Assembly (NCBI GenBank): GCA_963799395.1 | Contig: CAWCWZ010000044.1 | Location: forward strand, 1-47,168 | Direction: 5' to 3' | Source: Bog-752 sp963799395 | GTDB taxonomy: Bacteria > Actinomycetota > Thermoleophilia > UBA2241 | Length of the DNA stretch: 47,168 nucleotides | Shown here: piece by piece, positions 25,235 to 34,423 of the stretch | Layout of the letters: each line of letters opens with the position of its first letter | Position numbering within the stretch: position 1 is the first letter of the stretch | Made by a program: the position numbers and the translations under genes | The notes under the pieces: model-generated | What the model was told of the DNA's origin: nothing | Seen by the model: the letters and a program-made list of their open reading frames with translations, nothing else | Databases searched by the model: none

Positions 25235-25549
25235 GTGAGCATGAACGACGACATGGACTGGCGCGACGGCTCCGTGCAGCGCACGCTGCCCGAAGGCATG
25301 GGGATGGAGTGGTCGCGCTCTCGTTCGCGCGGCCGCCGCCGGCCGCGGCGGCGCGTTCCCTGGATCGCCCTGGTCGTCATCGTGCTCATCGCCGTGGGGA
25401 TCGTCCTGTGGGTCGAGAACCGCGCCGTCCACGTTCACCTGAGGTTCTTTTCGGTCCACGTCACATCGCCCCTGTGGGTAGTCGCCGTAGGTAACCTCGT
25501 GCTCGGGCTGATCATCGGCGGCGCGCTCGTCGCCCGCTCGCGGCGCTAG
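25235..25549 (+). CDS. LapA-like (DUF1049) membrane protein
   Basis: A 104-residue protein. A basic Arg-rich cytoplasmic stretch (residues ~26-41) precedes two membrane helices (WIALVVIVLIAVGIVLW, then PLWVVAVGNLVLGLIIGGALV). Between them lies the NRAVHVHLRFFSVHV strand region, which is the LapA/DUF1049 pattern. I use GTG 25235, spaced well from AGGGCAG; the ATG at 25241 is an alternative. Its role in this lineage is unknown. Confidence 0.75.
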   Translation: MSMNDDMDWRDGSVQRTLPEGMGMEWSRSRSRGRRRPRRRVPWIALVVIVLIAVGIVLWVENRAVHVHLRFFSVHVTSPLWVVAVGNLVLGLIIGGALVARSRR

Positions 25550-25607
25550 CCGCGCCGGCCGGCATGTCGAGCGCCGCGCCGCCTAGCCCTAGCGTCCGCG
25601 ACCGGAG

Positions 25608-26321
25608 ATGGCAGCCGTAGCCAGCCGGCGGGCCAGCTCTACCTCGTCGCCGGCGGGTCGCCGCCGGCGTCTGCGCGCGGTCGTGGCGCGCCTCGACGGG
25701 GCCTACGGCCGGCCCGTGCTCGCGCCGCGGTTTCCGCCCGTCGGCGAGCTCGTCTACACCGTCCTCTCGCAGAACACCGCCGACGTCAACACCGACCGCA
25801 CCTACGCCGCGCTGCGCCGCAGGTTCCCTACCTGGGGCGAGGTGCGCGACGCGCCGGTCGCCGAGGTCGAGCAGGCCATCGCCCTCGGCGGCCTGTCGCA
25901 CGTCAAGGCGCCCCGTATCGTGAAGATACTGCAGGCGTTGAGCCCCGGAGGCGGCGAGCCCGAGCTCGGCCAGCTCGACGGGCTCGACGACGGCGAGGCG
26001 CTGTCCTACCTGCAGCGCCTGCCCGGGGTGGGGCCCAAGACCGCGGCCTGCGTCCTTCTGTTCTCGCTCGGGCGGCCGGCGATGCCGGTCGACACGCACG
26101 TGCACCGCGTGGCCGGCCGCCTCGGCCTGCTCGATCCCGGTGTCACCGCCGCAGCCGCCCACGGCGTGCTGACCACGATGGCCGGGCCCGCGGCGGCCGA
26201 CATCTACGCGGCCCACGTCGACCTCGTGCGCCACGGACGGCGCGTCTGCCATGCCCGCCACCCGGCCTGTGACCGCTGCCCGTTGGGCGACCTCTGCCCC
26301 AGCGCGGGCTCGTTTTCGTAG
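25608..26321 (+). CDS. nth: Endonuclease III, base-excision DNA glycosylase/AP lyase
   Basis: A 237-residue protein with all Nth hallmarks. These are VLSQNTADVNTDRTY near the start, the HhH motif LPGVGPKTAACVLLF with catalytic Lys, the catalytic Asp in MPVDTHVHR, and the C-terminal [4Fe-4S] loop CHARHPACDRCPLGDLC with C-x6-C-x2-C-x5-C spacing. It removes oxidised pyrimidines and nicks abasic sites. It is followed 25 bases later by the small Cys-rich gene. Confidence 0.94.
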   Translation: MAAVASRRASSTSSPAGRRRRLRAVVARLDGAYGRPVLAPRFPPVGELVYTVLSQNTADVNTDRTYAALRRRFPTWGEVRDAPVAEVEQAIALGGLSHVKAPRIVKILQALSPGGGEPELGQLDGLDDGEALSYLQRLPGVGPKTAACVLLFSLGRPAMPVDTHVHRVAGRLGLLDPGVTAAAAHGVLTTMAGPAAADIYAAHVDLVRHGRRVCHARHPACDRCPLGDLCPSAGSFS

Positions 26322-26346
26322 GGCCGCTTCCGGGAAGGACGAGGCC

Positions 26347-26502
26347 ATGGCGAAGCTCAGGAACGAGTTCACAAAGAAGGAGTGGAAGCACTGTTGCGGC
26401 CACGGCTGCAGCAAGTGCGCGATCCACAACGCCTACCTCGAGGCCTACGGCAAGAAGGAAGGCGAGAAGAGGTTCGCCAAGGATCACGATCGCCTGCACT
26501 GA
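26347..26502 (+). CDS. Small cysteine-rich protein (51 residues)
   Basis: Starts at ATG 26347 after GGAAGGAC. The basic peptide has a compact CCGHGCSKC cluster at residues ~16-24, followed by AIHNAYLEAYGKKEGEKRF. Four cysteines plus His could bind Zn or an Fe-S cluster. It is likely co-transcribed with nth. I think similar small proteins occur in anaerobes, but I can assign no function. Confidence 0.7.
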   Translation: MAKLRNEFTKKEWKHCCGHGCSKCAIHNAYLEAYGKKEGEKRFAKDHDRLH

Positions 26503-26596
26503 GAGCCGAACGCCGCGGCGCGGCGGTCGCCGGCGGTGACCGTCTGGCGGCGGCGCCGGCGCGGCGGCTGCCGTCGGCGGCGACGGCCCGGCGGAC

Positions 26597-27424
26597 CTAG
26601 TAGATCTCGGGCACGAAGGTCTGGTTTTCGTAGGGCGGGCGCATGTAGCCCTTGTCCTCGCGGCGCGGCGGCAGCTTGAACGGCTTGGGCGTGAGGTCCT
26701 CGTAGGGGATGACGCTCAGCAGGTGAGAGATCACGTTGAGCCGGGCGCGCTTCTTGTCGTCGGAGTTGACCACGAACCAGGGCGAGCGCTTGGTGTCGGT
26801 GTAGTGGAACATCTCGTCCTTGGCCCGCGAGTACTCGACCCACTTGTCCCAGCTCTCGAGGTCCATCTCCGAGATCTTCCAGCGCTTGGTGGGGTCCTGG
26901 ATACGGTCCTTGAAGCGCCGCTCCTGCTCCTCGTCGCTGACGCTGAACCAGTACTTCACGAGGATGATGCCGCTGCGGATGAGCATCTCCTCGAAGGGCG
27001 GGCAGGAACGGAAGAACTCGTTGACCTCGTCGTCGCTGCAGAAGCCCATGACGCGCTCGACGCCGGCCCGGTTGTACCAGGAGCGGTCGAAGATCACCCA
27101 CTCGCCGGCGGCCGGCAGGTGAGCGACGTAGCGCTGGAAGTACCACTCGGTCTTCTCGCGTTCGGTCGGCACGCCCAGGGCGACCACGCGCACGGAGCGC
27201 GGGTTCAGGGTCTCGGTGACCCTTTTTATGGTGCCGCCCTTGCCGGCCGCGTCGCGGCCCTCGAAGATGGTGACCACCTTGAGTCCTCGGGCTCTGATGA
27301 ACTCCTGCAGCTTGACGAGCTCGATCTGCAGCTTGCCGAGCTGCTTGAGGTAGGTGTCGTCGTCGAGCTTCTTGCGCTGTTTGGGTTCGGCGTCGCCGAG
27401 GTCGTCGACTTTGTCGGGTGACAC
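26597..27424 (-). CDS. ppk2: Polyphosphate kinase 2 family protein
   Basis: A 275-residue P-loop kinase that phosphorylates a nucleotide with polyphosphate, or the reverse. It has Walker A GRDAAGKGG, the lid TEREKTEWYFQRYVAHLP, Walker B DRSWYNRAG, the helix EFFRSCPPFEEMLIRSGI and the terminal SPWFVVNSDDKKRARLNVI. Length and single domain fit the PPK2 ADP-type class. I use GTG 27424, with GGGAGGAC before it; upstream sequence does not match the family. It is divergent from the exopolyphosphatase gene, and the short shared region should hold both promoters. Confidence 0.93.
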   Translation of the reverse strand: MSPDKVDDLGDAEPKQRKKLDDDTYLKQLGKLQIELVKLQEFIRARGLKVVTIFEGRDAAGKGGTIKRVTETLNPRSVRVVALGVPTEREKTEWYFQRYVAHLPAAGEWVIFDRSWYNRAGVERVMGFCSDDEVNEFFRSCPPFEEMLIRSGIILVKYWFSVSDEEQERRFKDRIQDPTKRWKISEMDLESWDKWVEYSRAKDEMFHYTDTKRSPWFVVNSDDKKRARLNVISHLLSVIPYEDLTPKPFKLPPRREDKGYMRPPYENQTFVPEIY

Positions 27425-27566
27425 GTGCGTCCTCCCGTCGCTTGCGGCCGCGGCTGGGCCGCCTCGTCGTGCACAAGCCAGTAGTCTACGCCACGAAGGA
27501 CCGCGGCGACACGTTCGTTTGAGGCGTTGGCGGGTGGGCTGTGTCAGGGATAGGGTGTAGACCACG

Positions 27567-29311
27567 ATGGTCCCCGTAGGCGACAGCGACGGCGGCGTGA
27601 ACGGCCGCGGCGACGACGGTCACGTCGTCGGCTTCATCGACATCGGCACCAACTCGGTGCGGCTCATGCTCGTGCGCATCTCGGCCAGGCGCTCGTACCA
27701 GGTGATCAACCTGCAGCGCGAGGTCGTGCGCCTGGGCGAGGAGGAGTTCGCCGATCACCTACTGCGGGCCGCGGCGATCGAACGCGCCGTTCTGGTCTGC
27801 AGCTCGTTCGCCGCTCTTGCCCGCAGCCACGGCGCCAGCGAGATCGTCGCGGTGGCCACCTCGGCCACCCGCGAGGCGAAGAACCAGGGCTCGTTCGTGG
27901 CGCGCCTGCGCGACGAGGCCGGACTCGACGTGCACGTCGTGTCCGGCCGCGAAGAGGCGCGCCTCATCTTCTTGGGCGTGCAGAGCCGCGTCGAGCTCGG
28001 CGAGCGCATCGCCTTCTGTCTCGACATCGGCGGCGGCAGCACCGAGGTGATCGTCGGCGACGCCCGCCGCCATCTGTTCCTCGACAGCCTGCCGCTCGGC
28101 GCCGTGCGTCTGGCCGGCGATCCCAGCCTGCCCGACGTCTCGGGCCGCGTGTCCGGCGACGACTACCTGCGGCTGCAGCGCGCCGTGCGCCTGGCGTCGG
28201 TGCACGCGGTGGCCACCGTGCGCGGGTTCGACATCGACGTCGCCTACGGCACGTCGGGCACGACCCGCAACGTGGCGGCGGTGGCCGCCCGGGTGCTGCA
28301 CGGCCGCGAGCCCCAGCGCGACGAGACGGCGAGCCTCGCCGACGTGCGCAAGGTGGTCAAGCTGCTGCGTGGCCTGTCGCTCGACGAGCGCCGCCGGGTG
28401 CCGGGCCTCAACCCCGACCGCGCCGACATCGTCATCGCCGGCGCGGTCGTGCTCGAGACGCTGATGACCGACCTGCGGCTGCCGGCCATGACCGCCCTCG
28501 GCGAGTGCGGGCTGCGCGACGGGCTGCTCATGGACTACCTGTCGCGCAGCCCACACGCGGCCCTCGTGCACGAGCTCTCGGTACGCGAGCGCAGCGTCCT
28601 GCGGCTGGTGCGGGCCTGCGGCGCCGACGAGGCCCACGCCCGCCACGTCGCGCGCCTGGCGCTCGAACTTTTCGACAGCTCGCGCGAAGCCGGCTATCAC
28701 GGGCTCGGCGACACCGAGCGCGAGCTGCTCGACTACACCGCCCTGTTGCACGACGTCGGCACTTTCATCTCGTACCCCGACCACCACGTGCACTCGGCCT
28801 ACCTCATCGCCAACTCCGACCTTCTCGGCTTCGACCAGCGCGAGATCGCCGTCATGGCGGCGACCGCGCTGTTTCACCGCAAGGCCACGCCGGGAGTGCG
28901 CTTCGCCGCCTACGCTCGTCTCGACGACCTCGACCGCAAGACGGTCGGCACGCTGGCCAACCTGTTGCGGCTGGCCGAGCGCCTCGACCGCAGCCACGGC
29001 GCCGTCGTGCGCCACGCGCGCCTCGTCGCCGACGGCCGGCGCGCGCTCACGCTTCGTCTGGTGACGAACGGCCCCGCGCAGCTCGAGCTGTGGGGTCTCG
29101 AGAACCGGCGCGCCGTCGATGCGAGAAGGCTATGGGCCGCCGGCTCAGCGTCGAGGTCGAGACCGACGCGGGCGGCGGCGGACCGGCGCCGGGCGACGGC
29201 CCTCAGGCGGCTCCGGCGGGCGCGAAGGCGACCGCGCGCGGCGCGAAGGCGGCTCCGCCGGGCGCGAAGCCCTCTACAGCTCGCCGACGACCTTCGCCAG
29301 ACGCCGGCTGA
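27567..29311 (+). CDS. ppx: Exopolyphosphatase/pppGpp phosphatase with HD domain (frameshift near the 3' end)
   Basis: About 581 residues. The ASKHA fold covers ~20-310 (GFIDIGTNSVRLMLV, VATSATREAKNQ, FCLDIGGGSTEVIVGD, YGTSGTTRNVAAVAA, GECGLRDGLLMDYL). Then comes an HD-type helical domain with LDYTALLHDVGTFISY, DHHVHSAYLIANS and RLAERLDRSHG. This matches Ppx/GppA, which removes terminal phosphate from polyphosphate or pppGpp. The frame changes near 29122: AQLELWGLENRRAVD continues as EKAMGRRLSVEVETD one frame over, then an Ala/Gly/Lys-rich tail to 29311. Reading on in the first frame to 30227 gives low-complexity antisense sequence. The 3' end overlaps the convergent CYTH-CHAD gene. Confidence 0.9.
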
Positions 29312-31430
29312 AGCCGTCGCCGCGGATCTGCGTCCACATCTCGGGGAAGGTGTCGACCAGGCGGTTCAGCTCCTCCTGGCGGGCGGCGAGGTAGGCGGCC
29401 ACGCCGGGTGCGACGATCATCGTCATGGCGCTCCGGGCGTTGCTGGCCGGCGGCTCCCAGCTCCCCCACGTGAGGAAGTTCCGCAGGACCGTGCAGGTCA
29501 CGACGGCGTCCTGCAGGTCGCCGAGGTGGTCCTGCATGTCCTTGGTAGCGCCGATCAGCGGTTTGGCGTCGGTTCCCAGGACCTCCTCGAAGAACTCGAA
29601 CGTATAGCGCAGGCCCTTGCCGGCGATCCGCAAGCGGTGGAACCGCACGAGCGGGGTGTCGTGGCCGGCGATGACGTCGTCGTAGGCCCAGACGGCGGCG
29701 ACGCGGTCGTAGAGCACCGCCGGCAGGACGTGGGCGACGCGGTGCGGGCGAGCCTCGCCTTCGTCGGAGACGAAGGCGAGGCTCGCCCGCCCGGGGTCGT
29801 CGAGCAGGGCTTCGAACGCCTCGACGAAGCGCGGGTAGCGGTCGCCGTCCAGGTACTCGAGCATCTCGGCGCGGGCGTGCTCGCGGCGCTCCCGCCAGAC
29901 GGCCAGCAGGGGGTCGAGGTCGTCGCGGCGCTCCGCGGGCAGCGTGCCGAGGTAGCGCATCGTCTTCTCGTGGAAGACGTCGAGGTCGCGCACGGCGCCC
30001 AGCACGCGGCCGGTGCGGCGCAGCCCGCGCTCGGTCGGACGCATCGCGGCGGGGTCGAGGTACGGTCCGAACACGCGCAGGGCGGCCCGCATGCGACGCG
30101 TGGCGACCCTCATGACGTGAAGCTCCTCGGGATCGTCGCCCTGGCGCGTGCCCGGTTCGTGCTCGATCATGCGGTCGAGGTGGAAGCGCAGGGTCTTGAA
30201 GGCCGCTTCGGCCATCGTGTCCGATGAACGGATACCCGGGCGCGCCGGCCGCCTGGCCCGCGTCGCCGCTGGTCTGGGCGCCGCCGGTCCGGTCGCCTGA
30301 GGCGGCCGCCGGCGCTTCGGCCGGCGCGGTCGCGGCCGGCGTCGCGACCGCCGGCGCCGCGGACGCGGCCTTGTGCTTGCGCTTGTCCTTCTTCTTTGTC
30401 TTGGTCGGCGAGACCGGCGCCGCCTGAGCGGCGCCGCCGGAACCCTTGGCGGCGGCGTGGTCGCCGGCGCCGGTGCGGTCGGGGCCGGCGGTACCGGGCG
30501 CGCGGGGCGCCTATGGACGTCGGCGACGAGGCGCCTGGGGAAGATCGCGAGACCTTCGCGGCGGTAGCGGTTGAGCCAGTAGCGCACCGTCCGCGGCGCC
30601 ATGTCGGCACGTTCGGCGGCGTCACGCTGCAGCGCGCCTGCGTGCAGGGCGAGCAGCACGCGGGCGCGGCGGCCCACGGCGTCGGTGCGCCGCGAGATGC
30701 CGGTGAGCAGACGCTCCTCGTCGGCGGAGAGCAGACCGCCGGGCGGCGGCGCCGCGGCGAGCGCCGCCATCGCCCGCTCGAACTTCGACAGCGGCTGCGG
30801 GGCGAGCGCGAAGTCGCGCTGCAGGGCGCCGGCGAGAGCCGCGAGATCGGCCTCGGCGCCCTCGCCCTTGAGCTCGGCTTCGACTTCGTACTGGGGCGGC
30901 AGGGGTACGTCGCCGGCCACGATCGTCATCGTGTCGAACGAGAGCTCGGCGATGGCGCGGCCGTCCCTGCTCACGGTGCGCAGGACGCGGCTCTGCCGGA
31001 CCTCGACCAGCGCCGCCAGCGGTCGCCGGCCGGTCGCGGCCAGCACCCGTTCGCGGACCTCGCCGGCCGGCCAGGACTCGGGCCCGGCGGCGCCGGAACG
31101 ACCGCCCGGCAGCTCCGTCTCCCATTCGTCGCGGCGGTGGATGGCATCGGACCCGGGGCCGGCCGTCGCCCCGCCGGCGCCGGACTCGCCGCCGCTTTGC
31201 GCGGCCGTCGCCGCGGCGCTTGACCGTGATGACGACGCGGTCGCCGCGGTCGCGGCGCCGGCAGACGAGGCCGGCCGTCTGCAGGTCGCGCCCGGCGGTG
31301 TCGAGGTAGACGTCGGACATCTCGGCGACTTCGTGGCCGGCGACCTCGGTAGCCGGCGAGCTCGTCGAGCTCCGGCCAGCCGCTCGAGGACGGCGCCGTC
31401 GGTCGCGGTGAACTTGGCCTCTATCTCCAT
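29274..31430 (-). CDS. CYTH-HTH-CHAD fusion protein (frameshifted)
   Basis: About 719 residues. The CYTH/triphosphate-tunnel domain (~1-235) has MEIEAKFTA, VVITVKRRG, IHRRDEWETELPGG and AIAELSFDTMTIV. A homeodomain-like HTH follows (~240-300: RRARVLLALHAGALQRDAAER, MAPRTVRYWLNRYRREGL). After a ~100-residue low-complexity linker, the CHAD domain (~405-719) shows EELHVMRVATRRMRAALRVF, LRIAGKGLRYTFEFFEEVLG and LGDLQDAVV. CHAD domains bind polyphosphate and CYTH domains hydrolyse or bind triphosphates. Frame changes occur near 31375, 31355 and 31200; others in the linker are likely. Its SD overlaps the sixA end. Confidence 0.82.
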   Translation of the reverse strand: MEIEAKFTATDGAVLERLAGARRARRLPRSPATKSPRCPTSTSTPPGATCRRPASSAGAATAATASSSRSSAAATAAQSGGESGAGGATAGPGSDAIHRRDEWETELPGGRSGAAGPESWPAGEVRERVLAATGRRPLAALVEVRQSRVLRTVSRDGRAIAELSFDTMTIVAGDVPLPPQYEVEAELKGEGAEADLAALAGALQRDFALAPQPLSKFERAMAALAAAPPPGGLLSADEERLLTGISRRTDAVGRRARVLLALHAGALQRDAAERADMAPRTVRYWLNRYRREGLAIFPRRLVADVHRRPARPVPPAPTAPAPATTPPPRVPAAPLRRRRSRRPRQRRRTSASTRPRPRRRRSRRRPRPRRPKRRRPPQATGPAAPRPAATRARRPARPGIRSSDTMAEAAFKTLRFHLDRMIEHEPGTRQGDDPEELHVMRVATRRMRAALRVFGPYLDPAAMRPTERGLRRTGRVLGAVRDLDVFHEKTMRYLGTLPAERRDDLDPLLAVWRERREHARAEMLEYLDGDRYPRFVEAFEALLDDPGRASLAFVSDEGEARPHRVAHVLPAVLYDRVAAVWAYDDVIAGHDTPLVRFHRLRIAGKGLRYTFEFFEEVLGTDAKPLIGATKDMQDHLGDLQDAVVTCTVLRNFLTWGSWEPPASNARSAMTMIVAPGVAAYLAARQEELNRLVDTFPEMWTQIRGDGFSRRLAKVVGEL
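29744..29790. repeat. Perfect 22-bp inverted repeat inside the CHAD coding region
   Basis: Arms 29744-29765 and 29769-29790 pair perfectly around GGA. On the minus strand it is read in frame as RASLAFVSDEGEARPHR, at a loop of the CHAD domain. It has the same shape as the terminators of this contig, though it lies inside a gene. Confidence 0.6.
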
Positions 31431-31440
31431 GATCGGGACG

Positions 31441-31921
31441 TCACCCCTCCTGGGCGAAGACGCGCGGCGGCAGCAGCCAGACGAGCACGCCGCGCAGGGA
31501 CTGCTCGTCGACGTCGACCCGGGCGACGCCCGCCTTCTTGACGACCACCGTGCCGCCGGTGATCTGAGCGATGGTCGCGCTGAACTCGGGTTCGTGGCCG
31601 ACCAGCAGGAGGACCTCGGCGCCGGCGTTGTCGGCGACGATCGCCGACAGGCGCTGTGCGGTCGAGACCGTGCCCAAGGCGCTCGTCGTCGGCGACCCGG
31701 TCGGCGCAGCCCAGGGCGGCGGCGACGATCTCGGCCGTCTGGCGGGCTCGGGTAAGCGGGCTGGTGAGCACGGCGTCGACGTTGATACCGGACCTGGCCA
31801 GCAGGTCGGCGGCCTGCGCGACGACGGCGCGGCCGTCGTCGGTCAGGGGACGCTCGGCGTCGGGCCCTCGCCACTCCGTCTTCGAGCCCGCCGGGCCGTG
31901 GCGGAAGAAGATGAGTTGCAA
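31441..31921 (-). CDS. sixA: SixA-type phosphohistidine phosphatase (one frameshift)
   Basis: About 160 residues of the histidine phosphatase superfamily, SixA size class. The catalytic RHG is in LIFFRHGPAGSKTEW, followed by ERPLTDDGR, AVLTSPLTRARQTAEIVA and the second His in LLLVGHEPEFSATIAQITG. The frame changes near 31680: DDERLG continues as STAQRLSAIVADNAG. The start is TTG 31921 with AGGAGGTCCC right before it. It sits between ppk1 and the CYTH-CHAD gene with almost no spacing, so it belongs to the same operon. Confidence 0.85.
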
Positions 31922-31929
31922 GGGACCTC

Positions 31930-34233
31930 CTAGCTGCCGGCGAACGGGCGGCGCTTGCCTCGCTGCCGGCTGGACTGCCGCGGGCTCGCCGCCCGGTCGG
32001 CGGCGTGCTCGATGAACCACGCCTGGCTGTCGAGCGCCTCTTCGCCCTCGGCCGGTCGCGCGTGGACGTAGCTGCCGTCGGCCTGCATGTAGCGCGCCTT
32101 GACGTTGTCGCGCAGGTAGACGGCGAGGATCTCGTCGCGCAGACGCCGGACGATGGCCGGGTCCTCGACGGGAAAGAGGATCTCGACGCGGCGGTTCAGG
32201 TTGCGCGGCATGAGGTCGGCGCTGCCCACGAGCACCTGCTCGTCGCCGCCGTTGCGGAACCAGTAGATGCGGCTGTGCTCGAGGAACCGGCCGACGATGC
32301 TCGTCACCTTGATGTTGTCGCTCACGCCGGGAATGCCGGGCCGCAGCGAGCACATGCCGCGCACCAGCAGGTCGATCTTCACGCCCGCCTGCGACGCCCG
32401 GTAGAGGATGGCGATCATCTTGCGGTCGATGAGCGAGTTCATCTTGAAGATGAGGTGACCGCCGCGGCCGGCGCGCTGGTGCTCGATCTCGCGTTCGAGC
32501 AGGGCCGCGAACCGGTCGCGCAGGTTGATCGGTCCGACCAGGAGCTTCTTGTAGTCGCGGGTGCGCGAGAAGCCGGTGAGGAAGTTGAAGAGCTCGGTCG
32601 CGTCCTGACCGATGACCTCGTCGCAGGTGAACAGGTCGAGGTCGGTGTAGAGGCGGGCGGTGACCACGTTGTAGTTGCCGGTGCCGAGATGCACGTAGCG
32701 CCTGATGCCGTCGCCCTCGCGCCGCACGACCATGCCGATCTTGGAATGCGTCTTCAAGCCGACAAGGCCGTAGACCACGTGGACGCCCTCGTCTTCGAGC
32801 GCTCGCGCCCACTCGATGTTGCTCTCCTCGTCGAAGCGCGCCTTGAGCTCGACGAGGACGGCGACCTCTTTGCCGTTGCGGGCCGCCTCGAGCAGCGCCG
32901 CGACCGCCGGGGCGTTGCGCCCCACGCGGTACAGCGTCATCTTGATGGCCAGCACGTCGGGGTCGTGCGCGGCGGTCTCGAGCCAGTCGATGACCGGCTC
33001 GAACGAGTCGTACGGGCGGTGGATGAGGATGTCGTGCTCGCGGATCGCAGCGAAGACGCTGAGGTCGGGGTCGTCGAGGCCGTGGGGCACGGCCGGCACG
33101 AACGGCGGGTCCTTGAGATCGGGCCGGTCGAGACTCAGCAGGTTGATGCCGCTCATGCCCAGAGGCGGCGGCACGGGCACCAGGCCCTCGGGCTCGAGAT
33201 CGAGGTTGTCGAGCAGGATGCGGCGGACGTCGTCGGGGGTCGTCGTGTCGACCGTGAGGCGCACCACCGAACCGAACCGGCGGCGCAGCACGCCCTGCTC
33301 GATCGTCTCGAGCAGGTCGTCGGCTTCGAGCTCCTGGATGGACATCTCGGCGTCGCGGGTCACCCTGAAGGTGTAGACACCGACGATCGTCATGCCGGGG
33401 AAGAGCTCGTCGAGGTCGGCGGCGATGAGCTGCTCGAGCCAGACGAAGTCGTAGCGGCGCGTCTTGGCCGCGGCCGGCAGACCCTTGGGCGGCGGTACCG
33501 GCACGAGACGCGGCAGCGACGAGGGCACCTTGACCCGGGCGAAGAGCTGCTGGCCGTTCTCGTCGCGCAGCAGCACCGACAGGTTGAGGCTCAGGTTGGA
33601 GATGTGGGGGAACGGCCGGCCCGGGTCGAAGGCCAGCGGCGTGAGCACCGGAAAGGCGTTGCGGTCGAAGTAGGCGATGGCGGCGGCGCGCTGGGCGTCG
33701 TCGAGCTCGGCGAAGTCGTGGATGTGCACGCCGGCGGCAGCGAGCTGCGGCATGACGTCGGACACCCAGATCTCGCGGGCCTCGCACATGAGCTCGTAGG
33801 CCTGCTCGCGGCAGGCGACGAGCTGTTCGGCGGGGGTCATGCCGTCGGCCGACAGGTCGGCGACCCCGGCTTCGACCTGCTGCCGCAGGCCGGCCACCCG
33901 GACCATGAAGAACTCGCCGAGGTTCGAGCCCAGGATCGAGAGGAACTTGACGCGTTCGATCAGCGGATTGCGCTCGTCCTTGATCTCTTCGAGCACGCGG
34001 CGCTGAAAGGCCAGCATGCTGAGCTCGCGGTTGATGTAGAGGGAGCGGTCGTCCAGGTCGATCCCCGGCGCGGCGGCGCCGGGCTCGGCGGGGCGGCATC
34101 GGTGCCGGGAGCCGGTGCGATGGGCTCTGGCGGTCGACTTGGCGCCGGCGGACGACGTGGTGCGTGCGGCGGTGGCCTGCGAGCCGGCGTCACCGTCGCC
34201 CGCTGCGCCGGTCGAGCGTGCTCGGGTGGGCAT
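31930..34233 (-). CDS. ppk1: Polyphosphate kinase 1
   Basis: A 767-residue protein that makes polyphosphate from ATP reversibly. After a ~60-residue Ala/Arg/Ser-rich leader come the N domain (SLYINRELSMLAFQRRVLEE, RVKFLSILGSNLGEFFMVRV), the helical H domain, and the C1/C2 PLD-like domains. Catalytic His regions are KTHSKIGMVVRREG with YVHLGTGNYN, and later SIVGRFLEHSRIYWFRN. Metal and ATP residues in DNIKVTSIVG are kept. The start follows GAGGGAG. It is first in the ppk1-sixA-CYTH/CHAD operon and divergent from the ATP-grasp/PIG-L gene. Confidence 0.95.
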   Translation of the reverse strand: MPTRARSTGAAGDGDAGSQATAARTTSSAGAKSTARAHRTGSRHRCRPAEPGAAAPGIDLDDRSLYINRELSMLAFQRRVLEEIKDERNPLIERVKFLSILGSNLGEFFMVRVAGLRQQVEAGVADLSADGMTPAEQLVACREQAYELMCEAREIWVSDVMPQLAAAGVHIHDFAELDDAQRAAAIAYFDRNAFPVLTPLAFDPGRPFPHISNLSLNLSVLLRDENGQQLFARVKVPSSLPRLVPVPPPKGLPAAAKTRRYDFVWLEQLIAADLDELFPGMTIVGVYTFRVTRDAEMSIQELEADDLLETIEQGVLRRRFGSVVRLTVDTTTPDDVRRILLDNLDLEPEGLVPVPPPLGMSGINLLSLDRPDLKDPPFVPAVPHGLDDPDLSVFAAIREHDILIHRPYDSFEPVIDWLETAAHDPDVLAIKMTLYRVGRNAPAVAALLEAARNGKEVAVLVELKARFDEESNIEWARALEDEGVHVVYGLVGLKTHSKIGMVVRREGDGIRRYVHLGTGNYNVVTARLYTDLDLFTCDEVIGQDATELFNFLTGFSRTRDYKKLLVGPINLRDRFAALLEREIEHQRAGRGGHLIFKMNSLIDRKMIAILYRASQAGVKIDLLVRGMCSLRPGIPGVSDNIKVTSIVGRFLEHSRIYWFRNGGDEQVLVGSADLMPRNLNRRVEILFPVEDPAIVRRLRDEILAVYLRDNVKARYMQADGSYVHARPAEGEEALDSQAWFIEHAADRAASPRQSSRQRGKRRPFAGS

Positions 34234-34423
34234 GCAAGCGCTCCCTCTTCAGGTTCAAAACCGGTAGCAATAGTACCCGATTTGCCCGTGATATGCTGGA
34301 TTGCTCGTTCAAGAGGGCCGCGCCCGGCGGACCCGCCGGCGACGCCGCGGCCGCCGCCGTCGCCCGGCCCGACCGCCGCCGGCAGACCACAAGCCGGAGC
34401 TCCTGCTCCAAGCGAGGGACCGA

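Noticed and set aside
29312..30227. Long plus-strand frame continuing the exopolyphosphatase to ~886 residues
   Set aside because: Past ~29,122 it turns into low-complexity sequence antisense to the CHAD domain, while family similarity continues in another frame to 29,311.
31421..34099. 892-residue frame joining ppk1 antisense-phase sequence to SixA
   Set aside because: Only its last part (SixA N-terminus) is real; the rest is out of phase with ppk1 and Arg/Pro-rich.
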